From: Clostridiaceae bacterium
GTDB lineage: Bacteria > Bacillota > Clostridia > Saccharofermentanales > Fastidiosipilaceae
Direction: 5' to 3'
Length of the DNA: 5,989 nt
Assembly: GCA_012514965.1 (NCBI GenBank)
Contig: JAAYZH010000183.1
Coordinates: forward strand, 1 to 5,989
The notes below the pieces were generated by a model. The model was not told the origin of the DNA. It was given only the letters and a program-made list of their open reading frames with translations, and ran no database searches. This document shows positions 1 through 5,989 of this stretch, piece by piece. The position numbers and the translations under genes are program-made. How positions within the stretch are numbered: the first letter of the stretch is position 1; every line of letters begins with the position of its first letter.

Positions 1-1620
1 ACCCTGCAAAACATCTTCGGTATGGCTCAGTGGAAATATGGTGAAGTCGTCGATGGTGTCTTTACAGATGCTAACGGTGATACATTCACGATCGGCACTG
101 ACACAGTCGATGCCAAAGTCTTTTGGAACAACATCCTCGGTACTTATGGTTACAACCTGAGTGAAGACAATGGTATTAACCTCGAGAAGGCCGGCGATCT
201 GAACATCGAAGACTATGTCAACGATCTCTACATCGCAAATGAAGGCCAAGTCGAAGGCGGCGTTGAGAATATTTCCGGTATCACCACTTCTAAAGTCACT
301 GGTGATGACGGTGTCGAGCGTGACGCTATTGAGATCGTTGTGAATGGTGTAGACCCTACTGCTATCTTCAAGATGGGCATCACGGTTTCCCCCATGCACT
401 ATTACACCGAAGGCTTCAGCGGTGAGCTGAATGACAACGGCGTAGCTACCAAGGATCAAGCGTTCATGGATCATCTTAAGACCAAGAACCAGAAGCCTGT
501 CGGCGCAGGTCCTTACGTCTTTGAAAACTATGAAAACAACGTAGTAACCTATTCTGCTAATGACAGCTTCCTTCTGGGTTCACCCAAGATCAAAACTGTA
601 CGTTATCAGGAAGTTGCCGGCGGTTCTGAAATGGACGTCCTGAAGACCGGTGCAGTCCATTACTCTAACCCCAGCGCTTCTACCGAACTCGTCAACAACA
701 TCTCTGCTGGTGAAGGTGACTTTGCCGGTCTCGACTACATCCTCGTCGACAACGACGGCTACGGCCTCATCGCCATTCAAGGTCAGGTATTCCCTGAACT
801 CGAAGTCCGCCAGGCACTGGCTCATGCCATGAATATTCAACTCGCAGTTGACGACTACTATGGTGAACTGGCCAGCCCGAACTATCGTACGATGACCAAA
901 GTCCTCTGGGCATATCCAGAAAGCACTGAGCCTCTCTATGCTTATGATGCAACAGGTGAAACCTCCAAGGCGCTCTTCCTCAAGGCCGGTTACGTCTATG
1001 ACGAAACTGCCAAAACAATGAGCTATCCTGAAGCCCATGAGAAGGCCGGTCAGCAGGTCACCATTAAGATGACTCTGCCTTCGAACGCGGCAGATCATCC
1101 CGCCGGTTCCATCCTGATCGACACACAGAAAGTGCTTGAATCCATTGGCGTCAAGACTGAGATCGAAGTCGACCAATACGTCTTGAACAAGCTGAGCACA
1201 GCCTATGAGTCTGGTGTGCAGATCTGGGCAGCAGCCTGGGGCGGCGGCGGTGTAGACCCCGACATGTTCCAGATCTGGTATTCCGATCCTGCTGAGAACC
1301 AAGGTACATCGGCAGCCAGAAGCGGCCTCTACTACCTCTATGAGAATGGCAGCGATGAGCAGAAAGCTATGCTCGTTAAGCTTAATGAGCTCATCAAAGC
1401 CGGTCGTTCTACACTCGACCAAGAAGAGCGCAAGCAGATCTACGCCGAAGCCCTTGAGCTTTCGACCGGTCTCGCAGTTGAAGTTCCTACCTATCAGCGT
1501 AAGAACATGTTCGCCTTTGACAAGGAAGTAATCAATGCTTCTACCATGTTCACCGGCGATGACGTAACACCTTTCCAGAGCCCCATTTCCTGGATCTGGA
1601 ATGTCGAACTGAACGGCTAA
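1..1620 (+). CDS. oppA: Peptide-binding protein of ABC importer, 5'-truncated
   Basis: Extracytoplasmic substrate-binding protein (SBP_bac_5 family) that captures peptides and delivers them to the OppBC permease. The frame is open from base 1, giving 539 visible residues, so the ATG at base 22 is an internal methionine and not the start. The signal peptide or lipobox and the N-terminal part of the fold lie outside the window. Numbering from base 1, family landmarks are PVGAGPYVF at about 166-174, VFPELEVRQALAHAMN at about 263-278, and WAAAWGGGGVDPDMFQIWYS at about 409-428. The protein ends NVELNG before TAA. It is rich in Asp and Glu, and its codons favour C or G in third position more than oppB does, which suggests high expression. 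It lies directly upstream of oppB-oppC-oppD-oppF. The fold call is firm. Substrate choice (oligopeptide, dipeptide or another ligand of the family) cannot be read from the sequence. Confidence 0.93.
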   Translation, partial: TLQNIFGMAQWKYGEVVDGVFTDANGDTFTIGTDTVDAKVFWNNILGTYGYNLSEDNGINLEKAGDLNIEDYVNDLYIANEGQVEGGVENISGITTSKVTGDDGVERDAIEIVVNGVDPTAIFKMGITVSPMHYYTEGFSGELNDNGVATKDQAFMDHLKTKNQKPVGAGPYVFENYENNVVTYSANDSFLLGSPKIKTVRYQEVAGGSEMDVLKTGAVHYSNPSASTELVNNISAGEGDFAGLDYILVDNDGYGLIAIQGQVFPELEVRQALAHAMNIQLAVDDYYGELASPNYRTMTKVLWAYPESTEPLYAYDATGETSKALFLKAGYVYDETAKTMSYPEAHEKAGQQVTIKMTLPSNAADHPAGSILIDTQKVLESIGVKTEIEVDQYVLNKLSTAYESGVQIWAAAWGGGGVDPDMFQIWYSDPAENQGTSAARSGLYYLYENGSDEQKAMLVKLNELIKAGRSTLDQEERKQIYAEALELSTGLAVEVPTYQRKNMFAFDKEVINASTMFTGDDVTPFQSPISWIWNVELNG

Positions 1621-1633
1621 TCTTGCCTCAAGG

Positions 1634-1656
1634 CTAGACTCTAGTTGTTCCGGAAC
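1634..1656. repeat. Two small palindromes in the oppA-oppB gap
   Basis: CTAGA-C-TCTAG at 1634-1644 and the perfect 10-base palindrome GTTCCGGAAC at 1647-1656 lie back to back after the oppA stop codon. They could be weak RNA stems or protein sites. Palindromes this short also occur by chance, and nothing else here points to a role. Confidence 0.3.
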
Positions 1657-1669
1657 TATAAAGATTTAC

Positions 1670-1706
1670 AAGTGCAGGGCTCGGCTTCCCGCTGGGCCCC
1701 GCACTT
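1670..1706 (+). terminator. GC-rich intercistronic hairpin after oppA (partial terminator or mRNA stabiliser)
   Basis: The left arm AAGTGCAGGGCTCGGC (1670-1685) pairs with the right arm GCTGGGCCCCGCACTT (1691-1706) around a 5-base TTCCC loop. This gives 16 positions with one A-C mismatch and two G-T wobbles. The bases that follow (AGTTTATGATT) hold only short T runs, so it does not look like an efficient intrinsic terminator. A stable hairpin just after a binding-protein gene commonly protects the upstream message or lets only part of transcription through, so that the binding protein is made in excess over the membrane parts. That role is inferred; the stem is directly visible. Confidence 0.7.
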
Positions 1707-1717
1707 AGTTTATGATT

Positions 1718-1723
1718 AGGTGG
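1718..1723 (+). promoter_or_regulatory. Imperfect ribosome binding site of oppB
   Basis: AGGTGG ends 10 bases before the ATG at 1734. It is less canonical and more distant than the AGGAG sites of oppC and oppD. It sits within AGGTGGGCCCTCC, whose GGGCCC core can pair with itself or with the upstream hairpin arms, so oppB translation may be weak or structure-dependent. Confidence 0.55.
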
Positions 1724-1733
1724 GCCCTCCTCA

Positions 1734-2735
1734 ATGGGAAAATATATTGCAAAACGTATCGGACTAGCAGTTATCATCTTAATAGGAGTTTCGCTCCTTA
1801 TTTACATGTTAAGCATGCTTATGCCTGCAGACTACATAGATAACCAGACAGCAGCAGCTGTTCAGAATGGATCTATGACTCTGGAGGACGTCATGCGACT
1901 CAAAGAGCTGTATGGCTTAGCTGATAAAAGCTTCGTCGGTATTCTCAAAGGCTACTTCACTTGGATGACAAGCGCCTTGAGTGGTGATCTGGGCTTCTCC
2001 TTTCTATATGGACGCCCTGTAACTTCAGTTATCGGCAAATATGTTTGGATTTCATTTACGATCTCTCTTATTGCTTACCTGCTCCAGATTGCCATCTCTA
2101 TTCCGATGGGAATTAAAGCAGCTGTATATCAATACAGTGGATATGATTATTCTGTTTCCGTGTTTGCCATGGCGGCAACTTCTTTGCCTTCGTTCTTCCT
2201 CGCAGCCTTGCTGATGAATGTTTTGAGCATTCAGCTAGGTTGGTTTCCATTGCAGGGACTTACGACTGCCACAAGAATTTTCCCGGCCGGCTTTACATTC
2301 GCGAAACTTGTAGATATGGCATGGCATTTGGTCTTGCCGATCATGACACTTACTTTGCTTAGTATTGGTGGCCTGATGCGTTACACGCGCACAAATATGC
2401 TCGAAGTCCTAAATTCAGACTATATTCGCACCGCTAGGGCTAAAGGTCTGTCTGAAAGCGTCGTTATCAACAAGCACGCGTTCCGTAACACACTCATTCC
2501 TTTGGTGACTACACTCTCTGGTTTATTGCCCGGACTTTTTAGCGGAGCGATGATCACGGAAACGGTATTCGCCATTCCTGGTATAGGGTATATGGCCTTG
2601 CGTGCCACGCAGCAAGGTGATATTCCTTTCGTTATGGGTTACAACATGTTCCTGGCCATTCTCACGGTTACAGGTATGTTGATTTCTGACTTGATGTATG
2701 TGGTCGTTGATCCTCGCGTCAAGATTACTAAGTAA
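1734..2735 (+). CDS. oppB: Peptide ABC transporter permease OppB/DppB
   Basis: Inner-membrane permease that forms half of the peptide channel with OppC (BPD_transp_1 family). The protein has 333 residues, close to the usual length. Hydrophobic segments lie at about 9-30, 103-129, 140-165, 195-218, 257-283 and 300-325, matching the six-helix plan. The first loop carries the family-typical GDLGFSFLYGRPV at 84-96. The EAA coupling loop, which contacts the ATPases, is at about 229-256: DYIRTARAKGL at 229-239, ending NTLIP at 252-256. FAIPGIGYMALRA at 279-291 and the closing DPRVK are also characteristic. The start at 1734 puts MGKYIAKRIG right before the first helix, as in homologues. oppC begins 15 bases after the stop. 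Leucine codons TTA, TTG and CTA are frequent, unlike oppA. DppB or another permease of the same family cannot be excluded by name; the role is secure. Confidence 0.95.
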   Translation: MGKYIAKRIGLAVIILIGVSLLIYMLSMLMPADYIDNQTAAAVQNGSMTLEDVMRLKELYGLADKSFVGILKGYFTWMTSALSGDLGFSFLYGRPVTSVIGKYVWISFTISLIAYLLQIAISIPMGIKAAVYQYSGYDYSVSVFAMAATSLPSFFLAALLMNVLSIQLGWFPLQGLTTATRIFPAGFTFAKLVDMAWHLVLPIMTLTLLSIGGLMRYTRTNMLEVLNSDYIRTARAKGLSESVVINKHAFRNTLIPLVTTLSGLLPGLFSGAMITETVFAIPGIGYMALRATQQGDIPFVMGYNMFLAILTVTGMLISDLMYVVVDPRVKITK

Positions 2736-2738
2736 GAG

Positions 2739-2743
2739 AGGAG
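2739..2743 (+). promoter_or_regulatory. Ribosome binding site of oppC
   Basis: AGGAG lies 7 bases before the ATG at 2751, within the 15-base oppB-oppC gap. It supports this start and hence the long polar N-terminus of OppC. Confidence 0.85.
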
Positions 2744-2750
2744 AAGTGTA

Positions 2751-3878
2751 ATGAATCAATCACAGAATGGCTTTGACAACAATAAAGATTTCGTTAGCGG
2801 GGAAACCAACGCTCAAGAGCATGTTCACGCACAAGGCCTAGCTGCTCAACAGGAGCATCTCGAGAATCTTAAAGCAGAAGAAGAAAATTATCGAGTAATA
2901 TCACCCGCACGTATGGTCGCCAAACGCTTTTTCCGCAGTAAGCTTTCTATCATCGGACTTTTAATGATCGTCTTCGTATTCTTATTCTCCTTCCTTGGTC
3001 CCATTCTTGTCGACGCAACTTGGGGTTATGGTGAAACGGAAGTCTTTAAGGTTCCGAGAATTTCAGGTTTGCTTACGACTGCAGGCTTCGAGGGAGCCGA
3101 TGGCAACGCCTATCAGTATTATGATAAGTCCGAAACCATCGTCAATTTTAAAGCTCCTTTGTCTTTTGATCACTGGCTGGGTACTGATACTTCAGGTTTT
3201 GACGTATTTGTCAGACTGATGTACGGCGGCCGGATTTCATTGATTATTTCCTTCCTCGTAATATTTTTGGAAATGACGATCGGTACGATTCTGGGAGGTA
3301 TATCAGGCTACTTTGGTGGCTGGGTCGATATCATAATCATGCGTATCGTCGATATTTTTGCCTGTTTGCCTGGCTTGCCAATTCTCCTGATCCTCTCGGC
3401 CACGATCGCGTCGATAGAGACCATACCGGCAGAGCACCGAATATACTACTTGATGGGGATCCTGACACTTCTCGGCTGGACCGGAGCGGCCAGACTTGTG
3501 CGCGGCCAGATCCTGAGCTTGCGCGAACAGGAATACATGCTGGCTGCAGAGACTACCGGTATTCGCACATCGCGGAAGATCTTTAAGCACTTGGTGCCAA
3601 ACGCGATCCCGCAGCTCATCGTCAGCGCTTCGCTCGGCTTGGGCGGCATCATCCTATACGAAGCTACCCTCTCGTACTTTGGTTTGGGCGTACCTTTCCC
3701 CAGGGCAGCATGGGGTTCCATGATTTCTCTGGCAGATCCCTCCAAGGGCCAGGAAATTCTTGCCAACTATCCGAACATGTGGGTGCCCGCAGGATTACTG
3801 ATCGTTATCACAGTATTAGGCTTCAGCTTTGTCGGTGACGGTTTGCGTGACGCATTTGACCCTCGTATGAAGCGTTAG
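2751..3878 (+). CDS. oppC: Peptide ABC transporter permease OppC/DppC
   Basis: Second channel subunit, partner of OppB. The protein has 375 residues, longer than the roughly 300 usual for the family. The extra length is in two places. First is a polar, Gln/Glu/His/Asn-rich cytoplasmic N-terminus (1-48) before the OppC_N-type stretch SPARMVAKRFFRSKLSIIGL (51-70). Second is an enlarged extracytoplasmic segment between helix 1 (about 66-88) and the conserved HWLGTDTSGFDVFVRLMYGG (141-160). Further helices lie at about 162-185, 194-221, 231-249, 288-305 and 345-362. The EAA loop is at about 259-291: EYMLAAETTGI at 261-271, then LVPNAIPQLIV at 281-291. SYFGLGVPFPRAAWGSMIS (308-326) and the C-terminal DAFDPRMK are family hallmarks. 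It is flanked by oppB and oppD with 15-base gaps on each side, so co-translation is likely. The assignment is firm; the extra segments have no known role that I can name. Confidence 0.95.
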   Translation: MNQSQNGFDNNKDFVSGETNAQEHVHAQGLAAQQEHLENLKAEEENYRVISPARMVAKRFFRSKLSIIGLLMIVFVFLFSFLGPILVDATWGYGETEVFKVPRISGLLTTAGFEGADGNAYQYYDKSETIVNFKAPLSFDHWLGTDTSGFDVFVRLMYGGRISLIISFLVIFLEMTIGTILGGISGYFGGWVDIIIMRIVDIFACLPGLPILLILSATIASIETIPAEHRIYYLMGILTLLGWTGAARLVRGQILSLREQEYMLAAETTGIRTSRKIFKHLVPNAIPQLIVSASLGLGGIILYEATLSYFGLGVPFPRAAWGSMISLADPSKGQEILANYPNMWVPAGLLIVITVLGFSFVGDGLRDAFDPRMKR

Positions 3879-3881
3879 TCT

Positions 3882-3886
3882 AGGAG
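3882..3886 (+). promoter_or_regulatory. Ribosome binding site fixing the oppD start
   Basis: AGGAG ends 7 bases before the ATG at 3894. The next in-frame ATG (residue 20, base 3951) has no comparable site upstream, so the Lys-rich N-terminal extension of OppD is very probably translated. Confidence 0.85.
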
Positions 3887-3893
3887 AAATTGA

Positions 3894-5222
3894 ATGGCTA
3901 AAGATAAAAGTAAAAAGGTCGACAAGAATAAAAGCACTGATGTCGATTACATGAGCATTAAGGAAGAGCGTCGAATCAGCCGCGAAAACCGTAAAGTGAT
4001 GAAGCAGTTTGAAGCTGTCAAGAATCGCAAGAATGTGGATGAATCTGAATATCTTGCTGTGATGAAAGATCCGAATAACGTTGTCGAATTTGACAATTTG
4101 CATACCTATTTTTTCACGGATGTGGGTGTAACCAAAGCGGTTAACGGTGTCAGTTTCAACATTCCCGCAGGTAAAATCGTCGGTGTGGTCGGTGAGTCAG
4201 GCTGCGGTAAGTCTGTCACCAGTCTCTCTTTGATGCAACTCGTGCAGGGTCCGGTAGGCCAGATTGTTGAGGGCAGCATTCGTTACACGTCTTCCGAAGG
4301 AAAGACCTATGACATCGCGAAAATGCCCAGAGAAGATATGAGGCAGATTCGCGGCCGTGAAATCGCAATGATATTCCAGGAGCCGATGACAAGCTTGAAT
4401 CCTGTATTTCGTATTGGCGAGCAGCTCGATGAGGCTTTGGCCTTATATAAGCCTGAGTATTCAAACGAAGAACTCAAGAATCGTTCGATCGAAATGCTAG
4501 AGATGGTAGGAATTGCTGATCCGGACAAGATTTATCGTAACTACCCGCATGAGCTGTCAGGCGGCATGCGTCAGCGTGTTATGATTGCGATGGCGCTGAT
4601 CTGTGATCCTCGTCTGATTATTGCCGATGAGCCCACTACAGCTCTGGACGTGACGATTCAGGCGCAGATTCTCGATTTGCTGCGGAGTGTCAAGGACAAG
4701 ATCAACGGCAGCATTATGTTGATCACGCATGACCTCGGCGTAATCGCTGAGATGGCTGATTATGTTGTGGTCATGTATGCGGGTAAAGTTATCGAAACCG
4801 GTACTATCCGTGAGATCTTCAAATCACCCAAACATCCTTATACCATTGGCTTAATGCGGTCAAAGCCGAGTTTATCCACTATGAATGAGCGACTCTACTC
4901 AATTCCCGGGCAAGTTCCGAGTCCGGTCAATCTGCCGGATTACTGCTATTTCTGCAACCGTTGTGATTTTTCTTTTGACCATTGTGAAGCAGAATATCCG
5001 GAGATGACAGAGTTTTCTCCTACGCACAAAGCAGCCTGTTTCTTGTATGAAGAACGTTTCGCTGACCGCCATCTGGACTTGCCTGCTCTCTCCAAGGCTA
5101 TTTCGAGCGGCGCAGAAGCAGAAGCAGCTAGAAGTATTCCCAGCGGCTTCGTAGATCTACAAGCGATACTTGCTGCCGAATCAGCAGCCTCTGCGGTTGC
5201 AAGCGAATCTGAAGAAGCATAA
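3894..5222 (+). CDS. oppD: Peptide ABC transporter ATP-binding protein OppD/DppD, with N- and C-terminal extensions
   Basis: Cytoplasmic ATPase that pairs with OppF to drive import. The protein has 442 residues; relatives are usually about 320-360. The ABC core starts near residue 63. Walker A is GESGCGKS (100-107), the Q-loop glutamine is Q162 in IFQEPMTSLNP, and the signature is LSGGMRQR (221-228). Walker B is LIIADEPTTALD (241-252) with catalytic E246, and the switch histidine is H279 in ITHDLGV. All key residues are intact. The oligo_HPY-type C-terminal region follows (about 312-386). It keeps the family cysteine spacing C351-x5-C357-x6-C364-x17-C382, a pattern linked to a [4Fe-4S] cluster in DppD proteins, plus an additional C354. 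Unusual are a charged 60-residue leader (12 Lys, 5 Arg, 12 Asp/Glu) and a roughly 55-residue Ala/Ser/Glu tail ending ESEEA. The position after oppC and before oppF fits OppD. Confidence in function is high; the extensions are unexplained. Confidence 0.95.
   Translation: MAKDKSKKVDKNKSTDVDYMSIKEERRISRENRKVMKQFEAVKNRKNVDESEYLAVMKDPNNVVEFDNLHTYFFTDVGVTKAVNGVSFNIPAGKIVGVVGESGCGKSVTSLSLMQLVQGPVGQIVEGSIRYTSSEGKTYDIAKMPREDMRQIRGREIAMIFQEPMTSLNPVFRIGEQLDEALALYKPEYSNEELKNRSIEMLEMVGIADPDKIYRNYPHELSGGMRQRVMIAMALICDPRLIIADEPTTALDVTIQAQILDLLRSVKDKINGSIMLITHDLGVIAEMADYVVVMYAGKVIETGTIREIFKSPKHPYTIGLMRSKPSLSTMNERLYSIPGQVPSPVNLPDYCYFCNRCDFSFDHCEAEYPEMTEFSPTHKAACFLYEERFADRHLDLPALSKAISSGAEAEAARSIPSGFVDLQAILAAESAASAVASESEEA
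5112..5128 (+). repeat. Short in-frame tandem repeat in the oppD tail
   Basis: GCAGAA occurs twice, followed by GCAGC, in frame, and encodes Ala-Glu-Ala-Glu-Ala in the low-complexity tail of OppD. The unit is 6 bases, so a gain or loss would keep the frame. It is too short to call a contingency locus. Confidence 0.45.
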
Positions 5223-5267
5223 ACCGAAGGCACATGCCAACACACATAGAAGATCGGATGAAAAATA

Positions 5268-5989
5268 ATGAAAGATAATTCGCAGCATACTGACGATATT
5301 CTGGTCGTAAAAAATCTGAAAAAATACTATCCTGCCGGCTCAAAAGGCGGTGAAAAGCGTTATGTCAAGGCTGTCGACGGTGTTTCCTTCTCCATAAAAA
5401 AGGGAACCACCATGGGCTTGGTCGGCGAATCCGGCTGCGGTAAAACGACAGTCGGACGTACGATCTTACGTCTGCACTCTGTAACAGACGGGGAAGTGGT
5501 CTTTGAAGACAAGAATTTGGCCAAACTGTCGAAGCAAGAATTGCGCAAAATGCGCCCGCGGATGCAGATGATTTTCCAGGACCCTTATTCGAGCCTTTCA
5601 CCCCGCATGCCTGTCGGTGAGATCATCGGTGAAGCTGTGCGTGAGCATAATATTGTTCCGAAGGAAGAGTACGAAAATTACATTGCGAAAGTCATGCGTG
5701 ACTGTGGTCTGCCATTTGCCTACGCCAGCCGGTACCCGCATGAATTCTCCGGCGGTCAGCGTCAGCGTATTTGTATTGCCCGTGCGGTAGCACTTAAGCC
5801 AGACTTTATTATTTGTGATGAGCCGGTCTCTGCTTTGGACGTGTCCATTCAGGCGCAGATTATTAACCTCATGCGTGATTTACAGGAAGAGTACGGCTAC
5901 AGCTACTTGTTTATTTCTCATGACTTGTCTGTCGTGGAATACATTTCTGACACCATTGGTGTTATGTATTTGGGCTCGATGGTGGAGAT
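5268..5989 (+). CDS. oppF: Peptide ABC transporter ATP-binding protein OppF/DppF, 3'-truncated
   Basis: Second cytoplasmic ATPase, expected to form the OppDF heterodimer. The 240 visible residues run open to the window end, lacking roughly the last 80 residues of a typical OppF, including the C-terminal peptide-transporter region. The start is decided by frame: a TGA at 5259-5261 lies three codons upstream of ATG 5268, and the next in-frame methionine (residue 49) is inside the nucleotide-binding core. The protein begins MKDNSQHTDDILVVKNLKKYY. Walker A is GESGCGKT (53-60), the Q-loop is Q104 in IFQDPYSSLSPR, and the signature is FSGGQRQR (160-167). Walker B is FIICDEPVSALD (180-191) with E185, and the switch histidine is H218 in ISHDLSVVEYISD. 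The QDPYSSLSPR and YPHEFSGGQRQR motifs point to OppF/DppF and not to OppD. It follows oppD after 45 bases with only a weak ribosome binding site (GGA at 5256-5258). No residue defect is visible. Confidence 0.94.
   Translation, partial: MKDNSQHTDDILVVKNLKKYYPAGSKGGEKRYVKAVDGVSFSIKKGTTMGLVGESGCGKTTVGRTILRLHSVTDGEVVFEDKNLAKLSKQELRKMRPRMQMIFQDPYSSLSPRMPVGEIIGEAVREHNIVPKEEYENYIAKVMRDCGLPFAYASRYPHEFSGGQRQRICIARAVALKPDFIICDEPVSALDVSIQAQIINLMRDLQEEYGYSYLFISHDLSVVEYISDTIGVMYLGSMVE

Noticed and set aside
22..24. ATG at 22 as the start of oppA
   Set aside because: The frame is open upstream to base 1, no ribosome binding site precedes it, and a start here would lack a signal peptide and the N-terminal part of the binding-protein fold.
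580..1422. A 280-codon open frame on the minus strand inside oppA
   Set aside because: It lies wholly opposite a well-conserved SBP_bac_5 gene, its product has no recognisable domain, and its openness is explained by the rarity of TTA, CTA and TCA codons in oppA.
1657..1662. TATAAA as a -10 element for an internal oppB promoter
   Set aside because: No sequence resembling TTGACA lies 16-18 bases upstream, and the predicted transcript start would fall at the base of the hairpin.
3303..3766. Overlapping minus-strand open frames inside oppC
   Set aside because: They are shadows of the conserved permease region, with no ribosome binding site and no coherent protein features.
5360..5601. Two minus-strand open frames inside the 5' part of oppF
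   Set aside because: The plus-strand frame encodes intact Walker A and Q-loop motifs here; the reverse frames show no family signature.
1..5989. A novel defence, mobile or secondary-metabolite system
   Set aside because: All coding capacity is accounted for by a standard five-gene peptide importer; no transposase, recombinase, nuclease, repeat array or unusual domain was seen on either strand.

Overview
The window is one stretch of a plus-strand operon for an oligopeptide/dipeptide ABC importer (Opp/Dpp type, peptide/nickel transporter family). The order is oppA (5' end missing), oppB, oppC, oppD, oppF (3' end missing). Every gene is intact where visible, with no frameshift, mobile element, RNA gene or CRISPR array. 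I found no undescribed system. The points worth a second look are accessory segments on OppD and OppC and the intercistronic RNA between oppA and oppB.

Layout: bases 1-1620 encode the C-terminal 539 residues of the substrate-binding protein. A 113-base gap (1621-1733) follows, holding a strong GC-rich hairpin at 1670-1706 and the ribosome binding site of oppB. Then come permease OppB (1734-2735), permease OppC (2751-3878), ATPase OppD (3894-5222) and ATPase OppF (5268 to the window end). The oppB-oppC and oppC-oppD gaps are 15 bases each, and both downstream genes have an AGGAG site 7 bases before ATG. The oppD-oppF gap is 45 bases with only a weak ribosome binding site.

How the parts work together (family knowledge): the binding protein captures peptides outside the membrane and delivers them to the OppB/OppC pore. 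OppD and OppF dimerise on the cytoplasmic face and power import by ATP hydrolysis. All five usual components are present, so the complex should be functional if the two cut genes are complete outside the window.

Organism: the strong AGGAG sites, intermediate base composition, standard stop codon use and protein style suggest a member of the Bacillota, probably a Clostridia-like anaerobe. This is an impression from sequence style, not a phylogenetic result. The oppA segment uses mainly C- and G-ending codons and few TTA/TTG/CTA leucine codons, whereas oppB uses these freely. This fits higher expression of the binding protein. No operon promoter is visible; it is expected upstream of the window.
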